A stretch of DNA of 64,000 nucleotides. It comes from an uncultured Roseobacter sp. Its GTDB lineage: Bacteria; Pseudomonadota; Alphaproteobacteria; Rhodobacterales; Rhodobacteraceae. The DNA is taken from positions 310,001 through 374,000 of the forward strand of contig NZ_CANMNK010000003.1 in NCBI RefSeq assembly GCF_947499265.1, in the 5' to 3' direction. A program made the position numbers and the translations under genes. Below, one piece after another: positions 1 to 8,624 of the stretch; the first letter of the stretch is position 1; each line of letters opens with the position of its first letter. The notes beneath the pieces were generated by a model, which made no database searches, was not told where the DNA came from, and was given only the letters and a program-made list of their open reading frames with translations.

Positions 1-129
1 CGTGACGCCACTCTGGGGATGCCCAAGCTGATCCTGCCGTCGCTGCAAGTGAACATGCGCGCGGGGAACATGCCGGAACCCGACGAACAGGGTGACGTCA
101 TGCTGAAGCTACCGGTGAACAAGATCTAG
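1..129 (+). CDS. C-terminal end of a probable MBL-fold metallo-hydrolase (partial)
   Basis: Only the last 42 codons are present; the frame is open from base 1 to the TAG at 127-129. The tail reads GMPKLILPSLQVNMRAG followed by MPEPDEQGDVMLKLPVNKI. From memory this resembles the C-terminus of metallo-beta-lactamase-fold hydrolases of the Blh type (LPS-Q-N-RAG, then a proline-rich turn and a hydrophobic LKLP-N end), but the metal-binding HxHxDH core lies outside the window. The next gene on the same strand encodes a DUF442/TIGR01244 protein, a domain known to occur beside or fused to Blh-type hydrolases, which supports the call. The fragment alone cannot prove it. Confidence 0.5.
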   Translation, partial: RDATLGMPKLILPSLQVNMRAGNMPEPDEQGDVMLKLPVNKI

Positions 130-320
130 CATTGGCGACCCTGCGTTTTGGGCGGTGTGGCATTTCCATCTTGAGATGGAGACCTCGTTTGAAGAGCATC
201 ACCTGACCATCGCTCGTTTTGGGCAGCAGACACCCGCCCTGCAGTTTTCTTGAGCAAATGTGACCGCTTTGCTACATCGCTGGCTGGACAGTCCCACCGC
301 CGTTTCGTAACAGGTTTCTC

Positions 321-752
321 ATGGACATGCGCCAGATCACACCCCGTTTTTTCGCGGCTCCGCAAATCTCTGCGGAGGATATGCCCGCGATTGCGTCGGC
401 TGGCATAAAACGGGTCCTGTGCAACCGACCTGATATGGAGGTGCCGCCCAGCCATAATTGCGCTGTGCTGGCGGAAGCCGCAGAGGCCGCCGGGTTGGAG
501 TTCGTGATCCAGCCTTTGACGCATCAGTCGATGACACCAGATGTGATCGCAACCAACCACGCCTTGATGACAGACTGCGACGGACCGGTCCTCGCCTACT
601 GCGCATCCGGCACCCGCTCGACCATCGCCTGGGCGCTGGCCGCCGCAAATGAAATGCCCGCGGATCAGGTCATTCAGGCTGCTAGATCTGGCGGCTATGA
701 TCTGGAGAATTTGCGCCCGACCCTTGAAGCAATCCACGCTTCGGCAAGGTAG
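321..752 (+). CDS. DUF442/TIGR01244 family phosphatase-like (sulfurtransferase-annotated) protein
   Basis: A protein of 143 aa. It begins RQITPRFFAAPQISAEDM and carries a cysteine loop YCASGTRS near residues 93-100, a Cys-x4-Arg arrangement typical of DUF442 proteins, which fold like dual-specificity phosphatases and are often annotated as TIGR01244 sulfur transferases. Length and ends match a stand-alone DUF442 domain. A weak CAGG at 311-314 lies six bases before the ATG; an in-frame ATG two codons later is an alternative start. It follows the probable MBL-fold gene by 190 bases. In bacteria with fused Blh proteins this pair is linked to sulfide or redox metabolism, but the substrate here is unknown. 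Confidence 0.8.
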   Translation: MDMRQITPRFFAAPQISAEDMPAIASAGIKRVLCNRPDMEVPPSHNCAVLAEAAEAAGLEFVIQPLTHQSMTPDVIATNHALMTDCDGPVLAYCASGTRSTIAWALAAANEMPADQVIQAARSGGYDLENLRPTLEAIHASAR

Positions 753-862
753 CATCGCGACTAAGCGTTTTTGCCTAAACCGCTTTCGTTTAGCGCTGTC
801 CTAGGTCAGATATGTCAACCTGCTATGGGATAGATCACATCTCAGGCCAGGGACGAAACGCT
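753..862. other. Intergenic spacer with small hairpin and a dispersed 13-bp motif
   Basis: The spacer lies between two convergent genes. A short inverted repeat CTAAAC/GTTTAG (775-780 and 788-793, loop of seven) could act as a weak terminator, but no T-run follows directly. At 854-866 the sequence CGAAACGCTCTAG overlaps the stop codon of the FliM/FliN-like gene. Its exact reverse complement occurs at 46699-46711, where it also contains a gene's stop codon. Confidence 0.35.
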
Positions 863-2053
863 CTAGGCGATCTTGAAATCAGGCATATCTTCTAAGGATG
901 GCAGCTCGTCCTCATCGCTCAGACCGGGTAGGTCGGACAAATCAGGCAAAGCCGCCATTTCGGTATCCTCGGACAGTCCTGGCAAATCTGACAGATCCGG
1001 CAGACCATCCTCACCTTCAAGCGCAGGTAGATCTGGCAAGTCCGGCAAACCTTCTGGTTCATGCTCAATCGCGCCGATGTCGATATCCGGCAGACCCCCA
1101 AAATCATTTCCGCCGGGCGCCTCTTTCAAAGGGTCGACCTGGGGCAAGTCCAGCCCTTCGCGATCTTCGGCGCGCCGTGCCGGATGATCCGGCCGCGCCA
1201 CAGCATTATCCAGTTGAATGGCGCGTTGGCCTTCAATCTGCCCCATTGCGCCACGGCTGACCACCCGCCGGTCACAAGTCATGATCTCCACAGTATCAAA
1301 TGCATCAGGTTTCAGTGTCAGGACATCGCCCGGCACCAATTGGCTGAGTTTGTCCAAAGGTAATTTCAACCGGCCCAATACGGCGGTGAGGTCGGCCCGA
1401 AGGCTCATCACGGATTTTTCGAGCGTTTGGGCGGGTGCAGCGACCCCTGTCTCTTCCGAGGCGATGTGTTCGGGGGCTCTTTCAAAGACAGGCAAGATCA
1501 GCGTCAGATTTGATTGAAAGGCACCACCCGCGACATCAATCGTCAACTTCACGATATGGTATTCATTGGCATCAAGCGCCAAACCGAACAACCGGGCATT
1601 TTCAACGCGGGCGCCAAACTTGTAGGGGCATAGAATGTCGCGGTCCGCATCCTCTTCCAACAGGCCATGTGATCGCTGAAACAGGGCATCCAGCAAAGGG
1701 GCGCACAAGGCAGCATCCGTGGAGGTCAGCGGGCGTGCGGCGGGGGCTTCTTTGGCGACTTTGCCCGTTGTCTGTTGCTGGATCATCGCCGCGACCAGTT
1801 CCGCGCCAATCACCGCGCCGCCAACATTCCCCCTGGGGCCGTCCAGCACCACAAGCAGCGATGCATCATCCATCTTGTCGCTCAGCGCGTCACCCCCGCA
1901 CCGCTCTTGCGTCGCCCCGATCACAGCCAAGGCCATGTCGAACATCTGATCAGCGATTTTTGCGAGGCTGACGCGCAGGGCTTTGGGCACGGTCATAGCC
2001 CGTGCCTGATGTTCCTGCTTTCCTGCCTGCGCCTTGCGCTGCAAAACTGACAT
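863..2053 (-). CDS. FliM/FliN-family flagellar switch-like protein with acidic LPDL-repeat tail
   Basis: A protein of 396 aa. The N-terminal two thirds resemble the FliM/CheC-like middle region. Residues about 215-280 form a SpoA (FliN/FliM C-terminal) domain with LRADLTAVLGRLKLPLDKLS, PGDVLTL and VVSRGAMGQIEG, the surface that builds the C-ring. The last 80 residues are low-complexity and acidic, with repeats built on LPDLSDLPGLS. An AAGGG lies six bases before the ATG. No other flagellar gene is nearby, so this is an orphan locus. It probably acts at the flagellar switch (family knowledge), but a role in type III secretion or as a divergent FliM paralogue cannot be excluded. The stop codon lies inside the motif CTAGAGCGTTTCG. 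Confidence 0.72.
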   Translation of the reverse strand: MSVLQRKAQAGKQEHQARAMTVPKALRVSLAKIADQMFDMALAVIGATQERCGGDALSDKMDDASLLVVLDGPRGNVGGAVIGAELVAAMIQQQTTGKVAKEAPAARPLTSTDAALCAPLLDALFQRSHGLLEEDADRDILCPYKFGARVENARLFGLALDANEYHIVKLTIDVAGGAFQSNLTLILPVFERAPEHIASEETGVAAPAQTLEKSVMSLRADLTAVLGRLKLPLDKLSQLVPGDVLTLKPDAFDTVEIMTCDRRVVSRGAMGQIEGQRAIQLDNAVARPDHPARRAEDREGLDLPQVDPLKEAPGGNDFGGLPDIDIGAIEHEPEGLPDLPDLPALEGEDGLPDLSDLPGLSEDTEMAALPDLSDLPGLSDEDELPSLEDMPDFKIA

Positions 2054-2176
2054 CTTCGGCCCTTGTCAAAACAACCTGCGCCTCGCCCACTGCGCGGTCC
2101 TGTACAGGGAGGGATAAGGGCCAATGGTTACCATAGCCTTTATGGCAAATGCTTCGGTGCAGAAAATCACAAAAAA

Positions 2177-4873
2177 TCATTGTGCAGCAAGCGCCTGCCG
2201 CCCGGGCACTGTGACCCGGAATGCGGTACCACCGGTGCCATCCAGATAGTTCACATTGCCTCCCAAACGGGTCATGATCTCGCGACAAATGGCCAGCCCG
2301 AGACCGGCCCCTGCGGCATCCTCTGCACCGATCCGGCTGAATTTTTCAAACATGACCTCGCGCGACGCCACCGGAATCCCAGACCCATTGTCGATGAAAT
2401 CGACGAGGATGCTGTCGCCTGCGCGCTGCACCACAATCTGCAGTTCCGGGGTGTCCGAACCGCAGTATTTCTGGGCATTGGTGATGAGGTTGATGAAAAC
2501 CTGGCTCAGCCGGTCAAGATCCGTGTGCAGTGTCACGGTTTCTTCCAGCCGACGGCGCTTGATGGCAATACTCCGCGCCTCGCTGGCTTCGGCGGTGGCG
2601 ACGGCCTGATCAAGAACATCCACCAGGCTGCCGCTTTGCTGGTTCAGCGTCACCTGACCGTTTTCCAGCACGCTGAGATCCAGCAAATCGTCCAGCAATC
2701 GCGTCAGGCGGATCGCTTCGACGTGGATGATATTCGCGTATTTCGTCTTTTCCAGCGGACCCAGACCATCGGTATCGCGCAAAATCTCCGAAAACGCCCG
2801 GATCGACGTCATGGGTGTGCGCAATTCATGGCTGATCTGACTGAGAAACGCGTCTTTCTGATCGCTCAGCTGCATCAGCTTGGCATTGGCGTGGCGCAGC
2901 TTGGCCGCGGTTTGGCTGAGCTCGCGCGACTTGGCCTCCAACTGGCTGGAATATTCCAGCATCTGCGCGGATTCGTCCGCCACCGCCAAGAGATCCTGCA
3001 CCGACACGGCGCTGCCACCGACGATCTGACTGATCATCGCGTGGGCTGTGGCGCCCCCAACCGAACTTGCCAGTTCCCGCTCCAGTCTTTGCAGAAAATC
3101 CGCCGTCGGTTCAGGCAGATAGTCACCGCGCCCCTGCCTTTGCGCCTCGGCCTGGAACAGGCGTTGCGCCTCGCGGGCGCCCAGGATCCGCTGCGCCATG
3201 ATCATCAGATCTTCGCTTTCGGCAACGGAAGCCTGCCAGCCGCGGGTCTGGCCGGAATGATCGAACACATTGACAAACTGCGCGCCTTGCAGCCGCTCCA
3301 GCGGTTGCGGGAAGGTCATCAAAGACACCAGAACGAAACTGACGCCATTGAGCAGCAGGCTCCAGAAGATTGCATGAACCGTCGGATCCAACCCCGGAAT
3401 GCCGAAGAGCGCCTGCGGACGCAGCCATCCCAGCCCAAAAAGCCCATTCGCGAAGGTGTCGACGCTCAGCGCCGCACCCGGCCCGAAACTGGGCAGCAGC
3501 ATGGTAAAAACCCAGACCGAAAAGCCAACGCCAAGCCCGACGAAGGCCCCTGCCCGCGTCGCGCCGCGCCAGAAGATCCCTCCCAGCATTGCAGGCAGGA
3601 ATTGCGCCACCCCGGCAAAGGAAATCAGACCGATCGCCGCCAAGGCACCGGAACCGCCGGAGGCACGATAGTAGATATAACCAAACCCGATGATCGCCAG
3701 CACCGACAGGCGCCGCGACAGAATCACGACATTACGTACGTCCCCCGATTGCGTGGCACCGCCCTGCCGCAGATAGAGGAAGATCGGCATGACCACATGG
3801 TTCGACACCATCGTCGAAAGCGCCAGCGTGGCCACGATGACCATCGAGGTGGCCGAGGAAAACCCACCCAGGAAGCTGAGCATCGCCAACCCTTCCTGCC
3901 CCTGGCTGAGCGGCAGGCTCAGCACAAAGAAATCAGGGTTGGACCCGGCGGGCAGCAAATCGAGCCCGATCACGGCGATGGGCACCACAAAGAGGCTCAT
4001 CAACATCAGATAGAGCGGAAAGGCCCAGCTGGCGATCTGGAGATAGCGTTCATCGTCGTTTTCCACGATCATGACCTGAAACATGCGCGGCAAACACAGG
4101 AAGGCCGCGGCAGACACAAAAGTTAGCGCGGCCCAACGGCTGCCATTCATCTGCCAGGTGCCCAGGGACGACGCATCGATCCGCGCCAGCGTTTCGGACA
4201 CGCCGCCAGCGATCCCCCAAACGACAAAGACCCCCACGGCCAGCAGCGCGATCAATTTGACGACGGCTTCGACAGCGACCGCGATCACCACACCATGCTG
4301 GCGCTCATTGACGTTGAGATTGCGGGTGCCAAAAAGCACGGTAAAAAGTGCGAGCCCTACGGAAATCCACAGCCCCGCTGCGTGCGCATCACCGCTTTCG
4401 GCGAGACTGCCATGCTGGGCCGCGATAAAAATCGACAGGGAGGCGGTAACCGACTGCAATTGAAGCGCAATATAGGGGGTCACGCCGATCACGGCCATCA
4501 CCGTCACAACAATCGCCAGCCCGTTCGACTTGCCATAGCGCGAGGAAATCAGGTCAGCGATGGAGGTGACCTTGTAGCTGCGCCCGATGCGCACCAGGCG
4601 CCGCAAAATCCACCACCATCCGACAATGACCAGGCTGGGGCCCAGATAGATGGTGACATATTCCAGACCGGATCTCGCGGCATAGCCGACCGCGCCGTAA
4701 AACGTCCAGGCGGTGCAGTAGATCGACAGCGAGAGCGTATAGACCAACGGTGAGCGCAAGAGCCACCCGGCACGGCCCTGAACGCCCGCGCGTTCCGCCG
4801 CGAAGGCCACGCAGAACAACAGGAAAACATAAGCCAGGGAAACCGCGACGAGGACATTCAGCGACGCCATCAC
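2177..4873 (-). CDS. Sensor histidine kinase with N-terminal sodium/solute symporter (SSS) and STAC regions
   Basis: An 898-aa membrane protein. Residues about 1-500 have a dozen or more hydrophobic helices with SSS features (SIYCTAWTFYGAVGYAAR near residue 53, then SYKVTSIADLISSRYGKS). A STAC-like helical linker follows at about 560-640, a coiled coil at about 640-675, then the kinase core: H-box SQISHELRTPM with His682, N-box NLITNAQKYC near 795, DNGSGIP near 828 and GAGLGLAI near 854. This is the architecture of CrbS/CbrA-type kinases, which couple substrate transport or sensing to control of acetate or carbon use. No C-terminal receiver is present. Its start overlaps the stop of the upstream small membrane-protein gene by four bases, and a response regulator lies just before that. 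The ligand is not evident. Confidence 0.88.
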   Translation of the reverse strand: MMASLNVLVAVSLAYVFLLFCVAFAAERAGVQGRAGWLLRSPLVYTLSLSIYCTAWTFYGAVGYAARSGLEYVTIYLGPSLVIVGWWWILRRLVRIGRSYKVTSIADLISSRYGKSNGLAIVVTVMAVIGVTPYIALQLQSVTASLSIFIAAQHGSLAESGDAHAAGLWISVGLALFTVLFGTRNLNVNERQHGVVIAVAVEAVVKLIALLAVGVFVVWGIAGGVSETLARIDASSLGTWQMNGSRWAALTFVSAAAFLCLPRMFQVMIVENDDERYLQIASWAFPLYLMLMSLFVVPIAVIGLDLLPAGSNPDFFVLSLPLSQGQEGLAMLSFLGGFSSATSMVIVATLALSTMVSNHVVMPIFLYLRQGGATQSGDVRNVVILSRRLSVLAIIGFGYIYYRASGGSGALAAIGLISFAGVAQFLPAMLGGIFWRGATRAGAFVGLGVGFSVWVFTMLLPSFGPGAALSVDTFANGLFGLGWLRPQALFGIPGLDPTVHAIFWSLLLNGVSFVLVSLMTFPQPLERLQGAQFVNVFDHSGQTRGWQASVAESEDLMIMAQRILGAREAQRLFQAEAQRQGRGDYLPEPTADFLQRLERELASSVGGATAHAMISQIVGGSAVSVQDLLAVADESAQMLEYSSQLEAKSRELSQTAAKLRHANAKLMQLSDQKDAFLSQISHELRTPMTSIRAFSEILRDTDGLGPLEKTKYANIIHVEAIRLTRLLDDLLDLSVLENGQVTLNQQSGSLVDVLDQAVATAEASEARSIAIKRRRLEETVTLHTDLDRLSQVFINLITNAQKYCGSDTPELQIVVQRAGDSILVDFIDNGSGIPVASREVMFEKFSRIGAEDAAGAGLGLAICREIMTRLGGNVNYLDGTGGTAFRVTVPGRQALAAQ

Positions 4874-5148
4874 ATCGCCTCGGTTTCATCCGATTGTTCA
4901 GGCATGTCGCGGATATTGCGGGCCAGCACATAGGCGATGGCGATCAGAAACCACCAGACCCCAAAGACATAAAGCAGCGCCTGCGACAGCGAAACCGCCT
5001 GCGCGGTACCCGGCTCGGCGGTGGGCCAGAGCAGCGGGATCATCCACAGACCCGCCCCCAGAATGGCAATCAGCTTGACCGCATCCATCATCCGGCGCTG
5101 GCGGTAGCTGCCACGTTCCAGAAAAAGGGGCGTGCCGGGTTTGGCCAT
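4870..5148 (-). CDS. Small two-helix membrane protein, partner of the SSS-type kinase
   Basis: A 92-aa protein with two hydrophobic stretches, AVKLIAILGAGLWMIPLLW (about residues 23-41) and ALLYVFGVWWFLIAIAYVLA (about 56-75), flanked by basic and acidic tails. The gene sits four bases after the response regulator stop, and its own stop overlaps the kinase start (ATGA), so the three are almost certainly co-translated. Size, two-helix layout and position beside an SSS domain recall the small subunit of SSS symporters (DUF4212 type), though I see no clear signature of that family. The name is a description; the function is inferred from context. Confidence 0.7.
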   Translation of the reverse strand: MAKPGTPLFLERGSYRQRRMMDAVKLIAILGAGLWMIPLLWPTAEPGTAQAVSLSQALLYVFGVWWFLIAIAYVLARNIRDMPEQSDETEAM

Positions 5149-5151
5149 CGC

Positions 5152-5535
5152 TCAGGTCCGCTGACCGTGGACGTAAAGCAGATCCCGCACGGCTGTCAGC
5201 ACCTCGGTATTGGAAAAAGGTTTTGTCATGAAGCGGCTGACACCGGCCTTCTCCGCCATTTCGCGATCCCGGCTTTGCCCCCGCGCTGTCAGCATCAGCA
5301 CCGGCAGATCAGCCGTTTGGGCGTCACCGCGCAGTTCTTCGAGGATGTCAAAACCGCTTTTGCCCGGCAACATCACGTCCAGCACCACCAAATCCGGCTT
5401 ACGGTCCCGGATCACCTCTGCAGCATCGGTCCCGTTAGAATGCGTGTCCACATCCCAGCCTTCCCGGCTGAGCAAAAATCTGATTGCTTCAATGATATTC
5501 AGCTCATCCTCCACCAAAAGCACATGCTTGCCCAT
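5152..5535 (-). CDS. Single-domain response regulator (CheY-like receiver)
   Basis: A 127-aa receiver with Asp10/Glu11 (VEDE), phospho-acceptor Asp53 (LVVLDVMLPGKSG), Thr in MLTARG and Lys105 (FMTKPF). There is no output domain. The reading frame is open further upstream, but I choose the ATG at 5535 because GGGAGG lies eight bases before it and the receiver fold begins exactly there (MGKHVLLVED). It is the first gene of a run with the small membrane protein and the SSS-type kinase and is the obvious phosphoryl acceptor. CrbR-type partners usually carry a LuxR output domain; its absence suggests signalling by protein contact or a further relay. Confidence 0.88.
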   Translation of the reverse strand: MGKHVLLVEDELNIIEAIRFLLSREGWDVDTHSNGTDAAEVIRDRKPDLVVLDVMLPGKSGFDILEELRGDAQTADLPVLMLTARGQSRDREMAEKAGVSRFMTKPFSNTEVLTAVRDLLYVHGQRT

Positions 5536-5666
5536 CGTGGCGTCCTCCCAAATCTCCACCCTGCCAGGCCCGCCGCCTGTCTCCCTCAAAGTGGAAGTCA
5601 AACTATTGTCGGTTTTGGGCGCCCTGTCAAAACCTTAGCCCGGTTTGGCACATATTACCCTTCGCC

Positions 5667-6956
5667 TTACAGACCGGTGCTTAAAATGGAGGGTTCGCGG
5701 CGTCCCGGGCACAGCTCCCGCGGACATACACCACAGGTTGAACCGACCTCAATCACATCCTCCTCGCCGAGGTTCGAATTGGGCAGGACCAGCATGCTGG
5801 CCTGCACCAAAGGCGCTTGATTATAGACCGGGCGCCCGACCACATCGGCCACCGCGTAGCACTCGAACCCGGCACGGCCCCGGCCCAATTGTACCAGCGG
5901 CGTGCGGATGACCTGCCCCGGCTGACCCAAGGCTGCAAAAAGCGGCCAAAGCGCACAGGCGGCGCCAAAACGTGGAATGACAAAACCCGCGGTCGGTTTG
6001 CGAAACAGCAAGCTGCCCGCCCGGTCGCAGACAACCAATCCGGCCTCCAGCTTGGACAACCCCGCAAGCCTGCGAAACACCAGTGACACCGGGGACGCAA
6101 GATGACGCGCAAGCTCCACCGGATCCGGGCCCACCGCCTCCAAGGCCGCCTCAAACCGGTGTTTCGTGACCAGCTGCGCGTCCTGAACCACGCGCTCCAG
6201 AATGCCCCGGGCCATGTGACGGGCGGCGTTGGATTTCAGGCTTGGGGCAGCGGCGATCATCGTATCCGGTGTCTCATGACCGGCCTCGACCTCATCAAAG
6301 GCGTAATTATGATCGCTGAGGAAGCTCTCGAGCTCATCCTGCGGGCTGGCGGCGGCATCCTCGACCCGCTCGCCCGCGTCAAGGTATTCAACCAGCGCCT
6401 TCGAGCTGTCGGCCAACCGGCGGCTGTCTTCATTGATGTTGGCGTGAAACCGGTTGCGCCACTCATCCGTCAGGTCTTCTTCGTCAGCAAGAATGGCGGC
6501 TGTTGATCGGATCGCTGCCGCAGTCGACAACAGCTCGTGCACGGAGGCGGCGAGATGCGGATCATGGGTGAGCCGGTCAGAGAGCGTTTCCACCGTGCGT
6601 TCCAGGCTCGATATGCGCCGGAAGCCGGCCGCCAGCACCTCTGCCCAGGCCGGAAAACGACCGGTGAACTCATCCGCCCGGGCAATTTCGGACGCAGGCA
6701 GGTTGGCGCTGGTGGCCGCTTCGCGCAGCGTGGCGATCAGCGCCGCTTCCGCCCCTTCCGTCAGCATGGAGGGCTCGACATTCAGCAGCCGGGCGATGTC
6801 CAGCAGCAGTTTACCGCCGATTCTGCGGCGATTATGCTCGATCAGGTTGAGATATGAGGCCGAAATCCCCAGTGATCGTGCCAAATCCGCTTGCCGCAGT
6901 CCCGCAACAGACCGGCGCTCCCGAATGCGGCTGCCGGTCAATCCTTCTCGTGCCAT
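5667..6956 (-). CDS. XRE-family transcriptional regulator with short-chain-acyl sensing C-terminus (ScfR/RamB-like)
   Basis: A 429-aa protein. Residues about 5-60 are an XRE helix-turn-helix (LRQADLARSLGISASYLNLIE). The long C-terminal part ends in a cysteine cluster, GSTCGVCPRELCPG, as in regulators of acetate, propionate or glyoxylate metabolism (RamB, PrpC regulators, DUF2083 family). The ATG at 6956 is preferred over an upstream start because AAAGGGG lies five bases before it. It diverges from the Liv-type ABC operon, with two TTTACAAAA repeats in the spacer, and sits next to the SSS-type kinase set. Inferred role: controls the divergent transporter and perhaps acyl-CoA genes in response to a short-chain acyl-CoA. 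Confidence 0.85.
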   Translation of the reverse strand: MAREGLTGSRIRERRSVAGLRQADLARSLGISASYLNLIEHNRRRIGGKLLLDIARLLNVEPSMLTEGAEAALIATLREAATSANLPASEIARADEFTGRFPAWAEVLAAGFRRISSLERTVETLSDRLTHDPHLAASVHELLSTAAAIRSTAAILADEEDLTDEWRNRFHANINEDSRRLADSSKALVEYLDAGERVEDAAASPQDELESFLSDHNYAFDEVEAGHETPDTMIAAAPSLKSNAARHMARGILERVVQDAQLVTKHRFEAALEAVGPDPVELARHLASPVSLVFRRLAGLSKLEAGLVVCDRAGSLLFRKPTAGFVIPRFGAACALWPLFAALGQPGQVIRTPLVQLGRGRAGFECYAVADVVGRPVYNQAPLVQASMLVLPNSNLGEEDVIEVGSTCGVCPRELCPGRREPSILSTGL

Positions 6957-7017
6957 AGTGGCCCCTTTTGCAATATCGCGCGTTTTCAACAGGTTTCTGC
7001 GCTGCAATATTATGTAA

Positions 7018-7058
7018 TTTACAAAAAACGTAGCATAACTGTGGATTTGTTTACAAAA
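7018..7058. promoter_or_regulatory. Pair of TTTACAAAA repeats in the regulator/transporter spacer
   Basis: TTTACAAAA occurs at 7018-7026 and again at 7050-7058, exactly 32 bases apart (about three helical turns). The spacer separates the XRE regulator from the divergent ABC operon. Related T3-G-C-A sequences occur nearby (CTTTTGCAA near 6964, CTTTGCACCAAAG near 7110). RamB-type regulators bind TTTGCAAA-like sites, so these are candidate operators. No binding evidence exists here. Confidence 0.4.
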
Positions 7059-7193
7059 TAAATGAGCATTTCAAGGCACTTGTTGCGACATTTTCTTTAA
7101 CTAAGCGATAACACCTTTGCACCAAAGTGCCCCGCGCGCCGGTCAAAGAGGAAGTTTGACGGGCGTGTGATTATACCAACTGGGAGGATTTCA

Positions 7194-8546
7194 ATGTCCA
7201 ATTCGAAACTTACGCGTCGCGGTCTGATCAAGACCGGTGCGGTCGCCGGTGCAGCCGGTCTGACCCTACCGACGTATCTGCGTGCTGACGGGCATGCAGG
7301 CTACCTGAATGCCCCGCAAGGCGACACCGTAACGCTTGGCTTCAACGTGCCACAGTCCGGTCCCTATGCGGATGAGGGTGCGGATGAGCTGCGCGCCTAT
7401 GAACTGGCGGTTGAGCACCTGAACGGCACCGGTGCCGACAACGGCATGCTGGAAACTTTCAGCTCTGATGCTCTGCAAGGCAACGGCATCCTCGGCAAGA
7501 AGGTCGTCTATGTCACGGGCGACACGCAGACCAAATCAGACGCCGCGCGCGCATCTGCCAAGTCGATGATTGAAAAAGACGGCGCGATCATGATCACCGG
7601 CGGCTCAAGCTCCGGTGTGGCTGTGGCCGTGCAGGCGCTTTGCCAGGAGGCGGGCGTGATCTTCATGGCGGGCCTCACGCACTCCAATGACACGACAGGA
7701 AAAGACAAGCGGGCCAATGGCTTCCGCCACTTCTTTAACTCCTACATGTCCGGCGCGGCCCTCGCGCCCGTGCTGCAGAATGCCTATGGCTCCGACCGTA
7801 AAGCCTACCACCTGACAGCGGACTACAACTGGGGCTACACCACCGAAGAAGCGGTGCGTTCCTCGACCGAAGCGATGGGCTGGGAAACTGTCAATGCGGT
7901 GAAAACACCGCTGACACAAACCGACTTCTCCTCCTACATCGCGCCGGTTCTGCAATCGGGTGCCGACGTTCTGGTGCTGAACCACTACGGCGGGAACATG
8001 GTCAACTCGCTCACCAACGCGGTGCAGTTTGGTCTGCGCGACAAGCTGGTCAACGACAAGAACTTCGAAATCGTGGTACCGCTCTACTCGCGCCTGATGG
8101 CGAAGGGTGCGGGTGCCAACGTGAAGGGTATCTTCGGCTCGACAAACTGGCACTGGTCGCTGACCGACGAAGGCTCCAAGGCGTTCGTCAAATCCTTCGG
8201 CACCAAATACGGCTTCCCACCAAGCCAGGCGGCACACACCTGCTATGTTCAGGCGCTGCTCTATGCCGATGCGTGCGAACGTGCGGGCACCTTCAACCCA
8301 TGCGGTGTTGTCGAGGCTCTGGAAGGCTTCGAATTCGACGGCATGGGCAACGGCCCGACCCTCTACCGTGCCGACGATCACCAGTGCTTCAAGGACGTGC
8401 TGGTCGTGAAAGGGAAAGAGAACCCGACATCCGAGTTCGACCTTCTCGAAATCGTCGAAGTGACCCCTGTCGAGCAGGTCACCTACGCGCCGGATCACCC
8501 GCAGGTTGCGGGCGGCAGCTTGGGCACCTGTAACCCAGGGGCCTGA
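7194..8546 (+). CDS. Liv-type ABC transporter substrate-binding protein with Tat signal
   Basis: A 450-aa periplasmic type 1 binding protein of the LivJ/UrtA/FmdD class. The N-terminus has a twin-arginine motif TRRGLIKTGAV and a short hydrophobic stretch, so export is probably by Tat. The ATG at 7194 follows GGGAGG by six bases; an upstream in-frame start would spoil the signal peptide. Ligand-fold segments include VTLGFNVPQSGPYADEG, ITGGSSSGVAVAVQALC and LTADYNWGYT. It heads an operon with two permeases and two ATPases. The substrate is unknown; urea, short-chain amides, branched-chain amino acids or carboxylates are all used by relatives, and the divergent acyl-type regulator makes a carboxylate plausible. 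Confidence 0.88.
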   Translation: MSNSKLTRRGLIKTGAVAGAAGLTLPTYLRADGHAGYLNAPQGDTVTLGFNVPQSGPYADEGADELRAYELAVEHLNGTGADNGMLETFSSDALQGNGILGKKVVYVTGDTQTKSDAARASAKSMIEKDGAIMITGGSSSGVAVAVQALCQEAGVIFMAGLTHSNDTTGKDKRANGFRHFFNSYMSGAALAPVLQNAYGSDRKAYHLTADYNWGYTTEEAVRSSTEAMGWETVNAVKTPLTQTDFSSYIAPVLQSGADVLVLNHYGGNMVNSLTNAVQFGLRDKLVNDKNFEIVVPLYSRLMAKGAGANVKGIFGSTNWHWSLTDEGSKAFVKSFGTKYGFPPSQAAHTCYVQALLYADACERAGTFNPCGVVEALEGFEFDGMGNGPTLYRADDHQCFKDVLVVKGKENPTSEFDLLEIVEVTPVEQVTYAPDHPQVAGGSLGTCNPGA

Positions 8547-8554
8547 TAAGACGC

Positions 8555-8581
8555 GCAGGGCGGAGCACACCTCCGCCCTGC
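8555..8581 (+). promoter_or_regulatory. Intercistronic stem-loop after binding-protein gene
   Basis: A perfect 11-bp inverted repeat GCAGGGCGGAG/CTCCGCCCTGC with a five-base loop lies nine bases after the binding-protein stop and before the permease gene. No T-run follows, so it is more likely an mRNA 3'-end protector that raises binding-protein expression than a full terminator. Confidence 0.6.
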
Positions 8582-8624
8582 TCTTCCGGCCACCGGGCCA
8601 CACTCGTTTCATGAAGGTGGGGAC

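Noticed and set aside
2063-4126. Open frame of 687 codons antisense to the sensor kinase
   Set aside because: Its translation is compositionally biased (Arg, His, Gln) and shows no domain; the kinase on the other strand has all its motifs.
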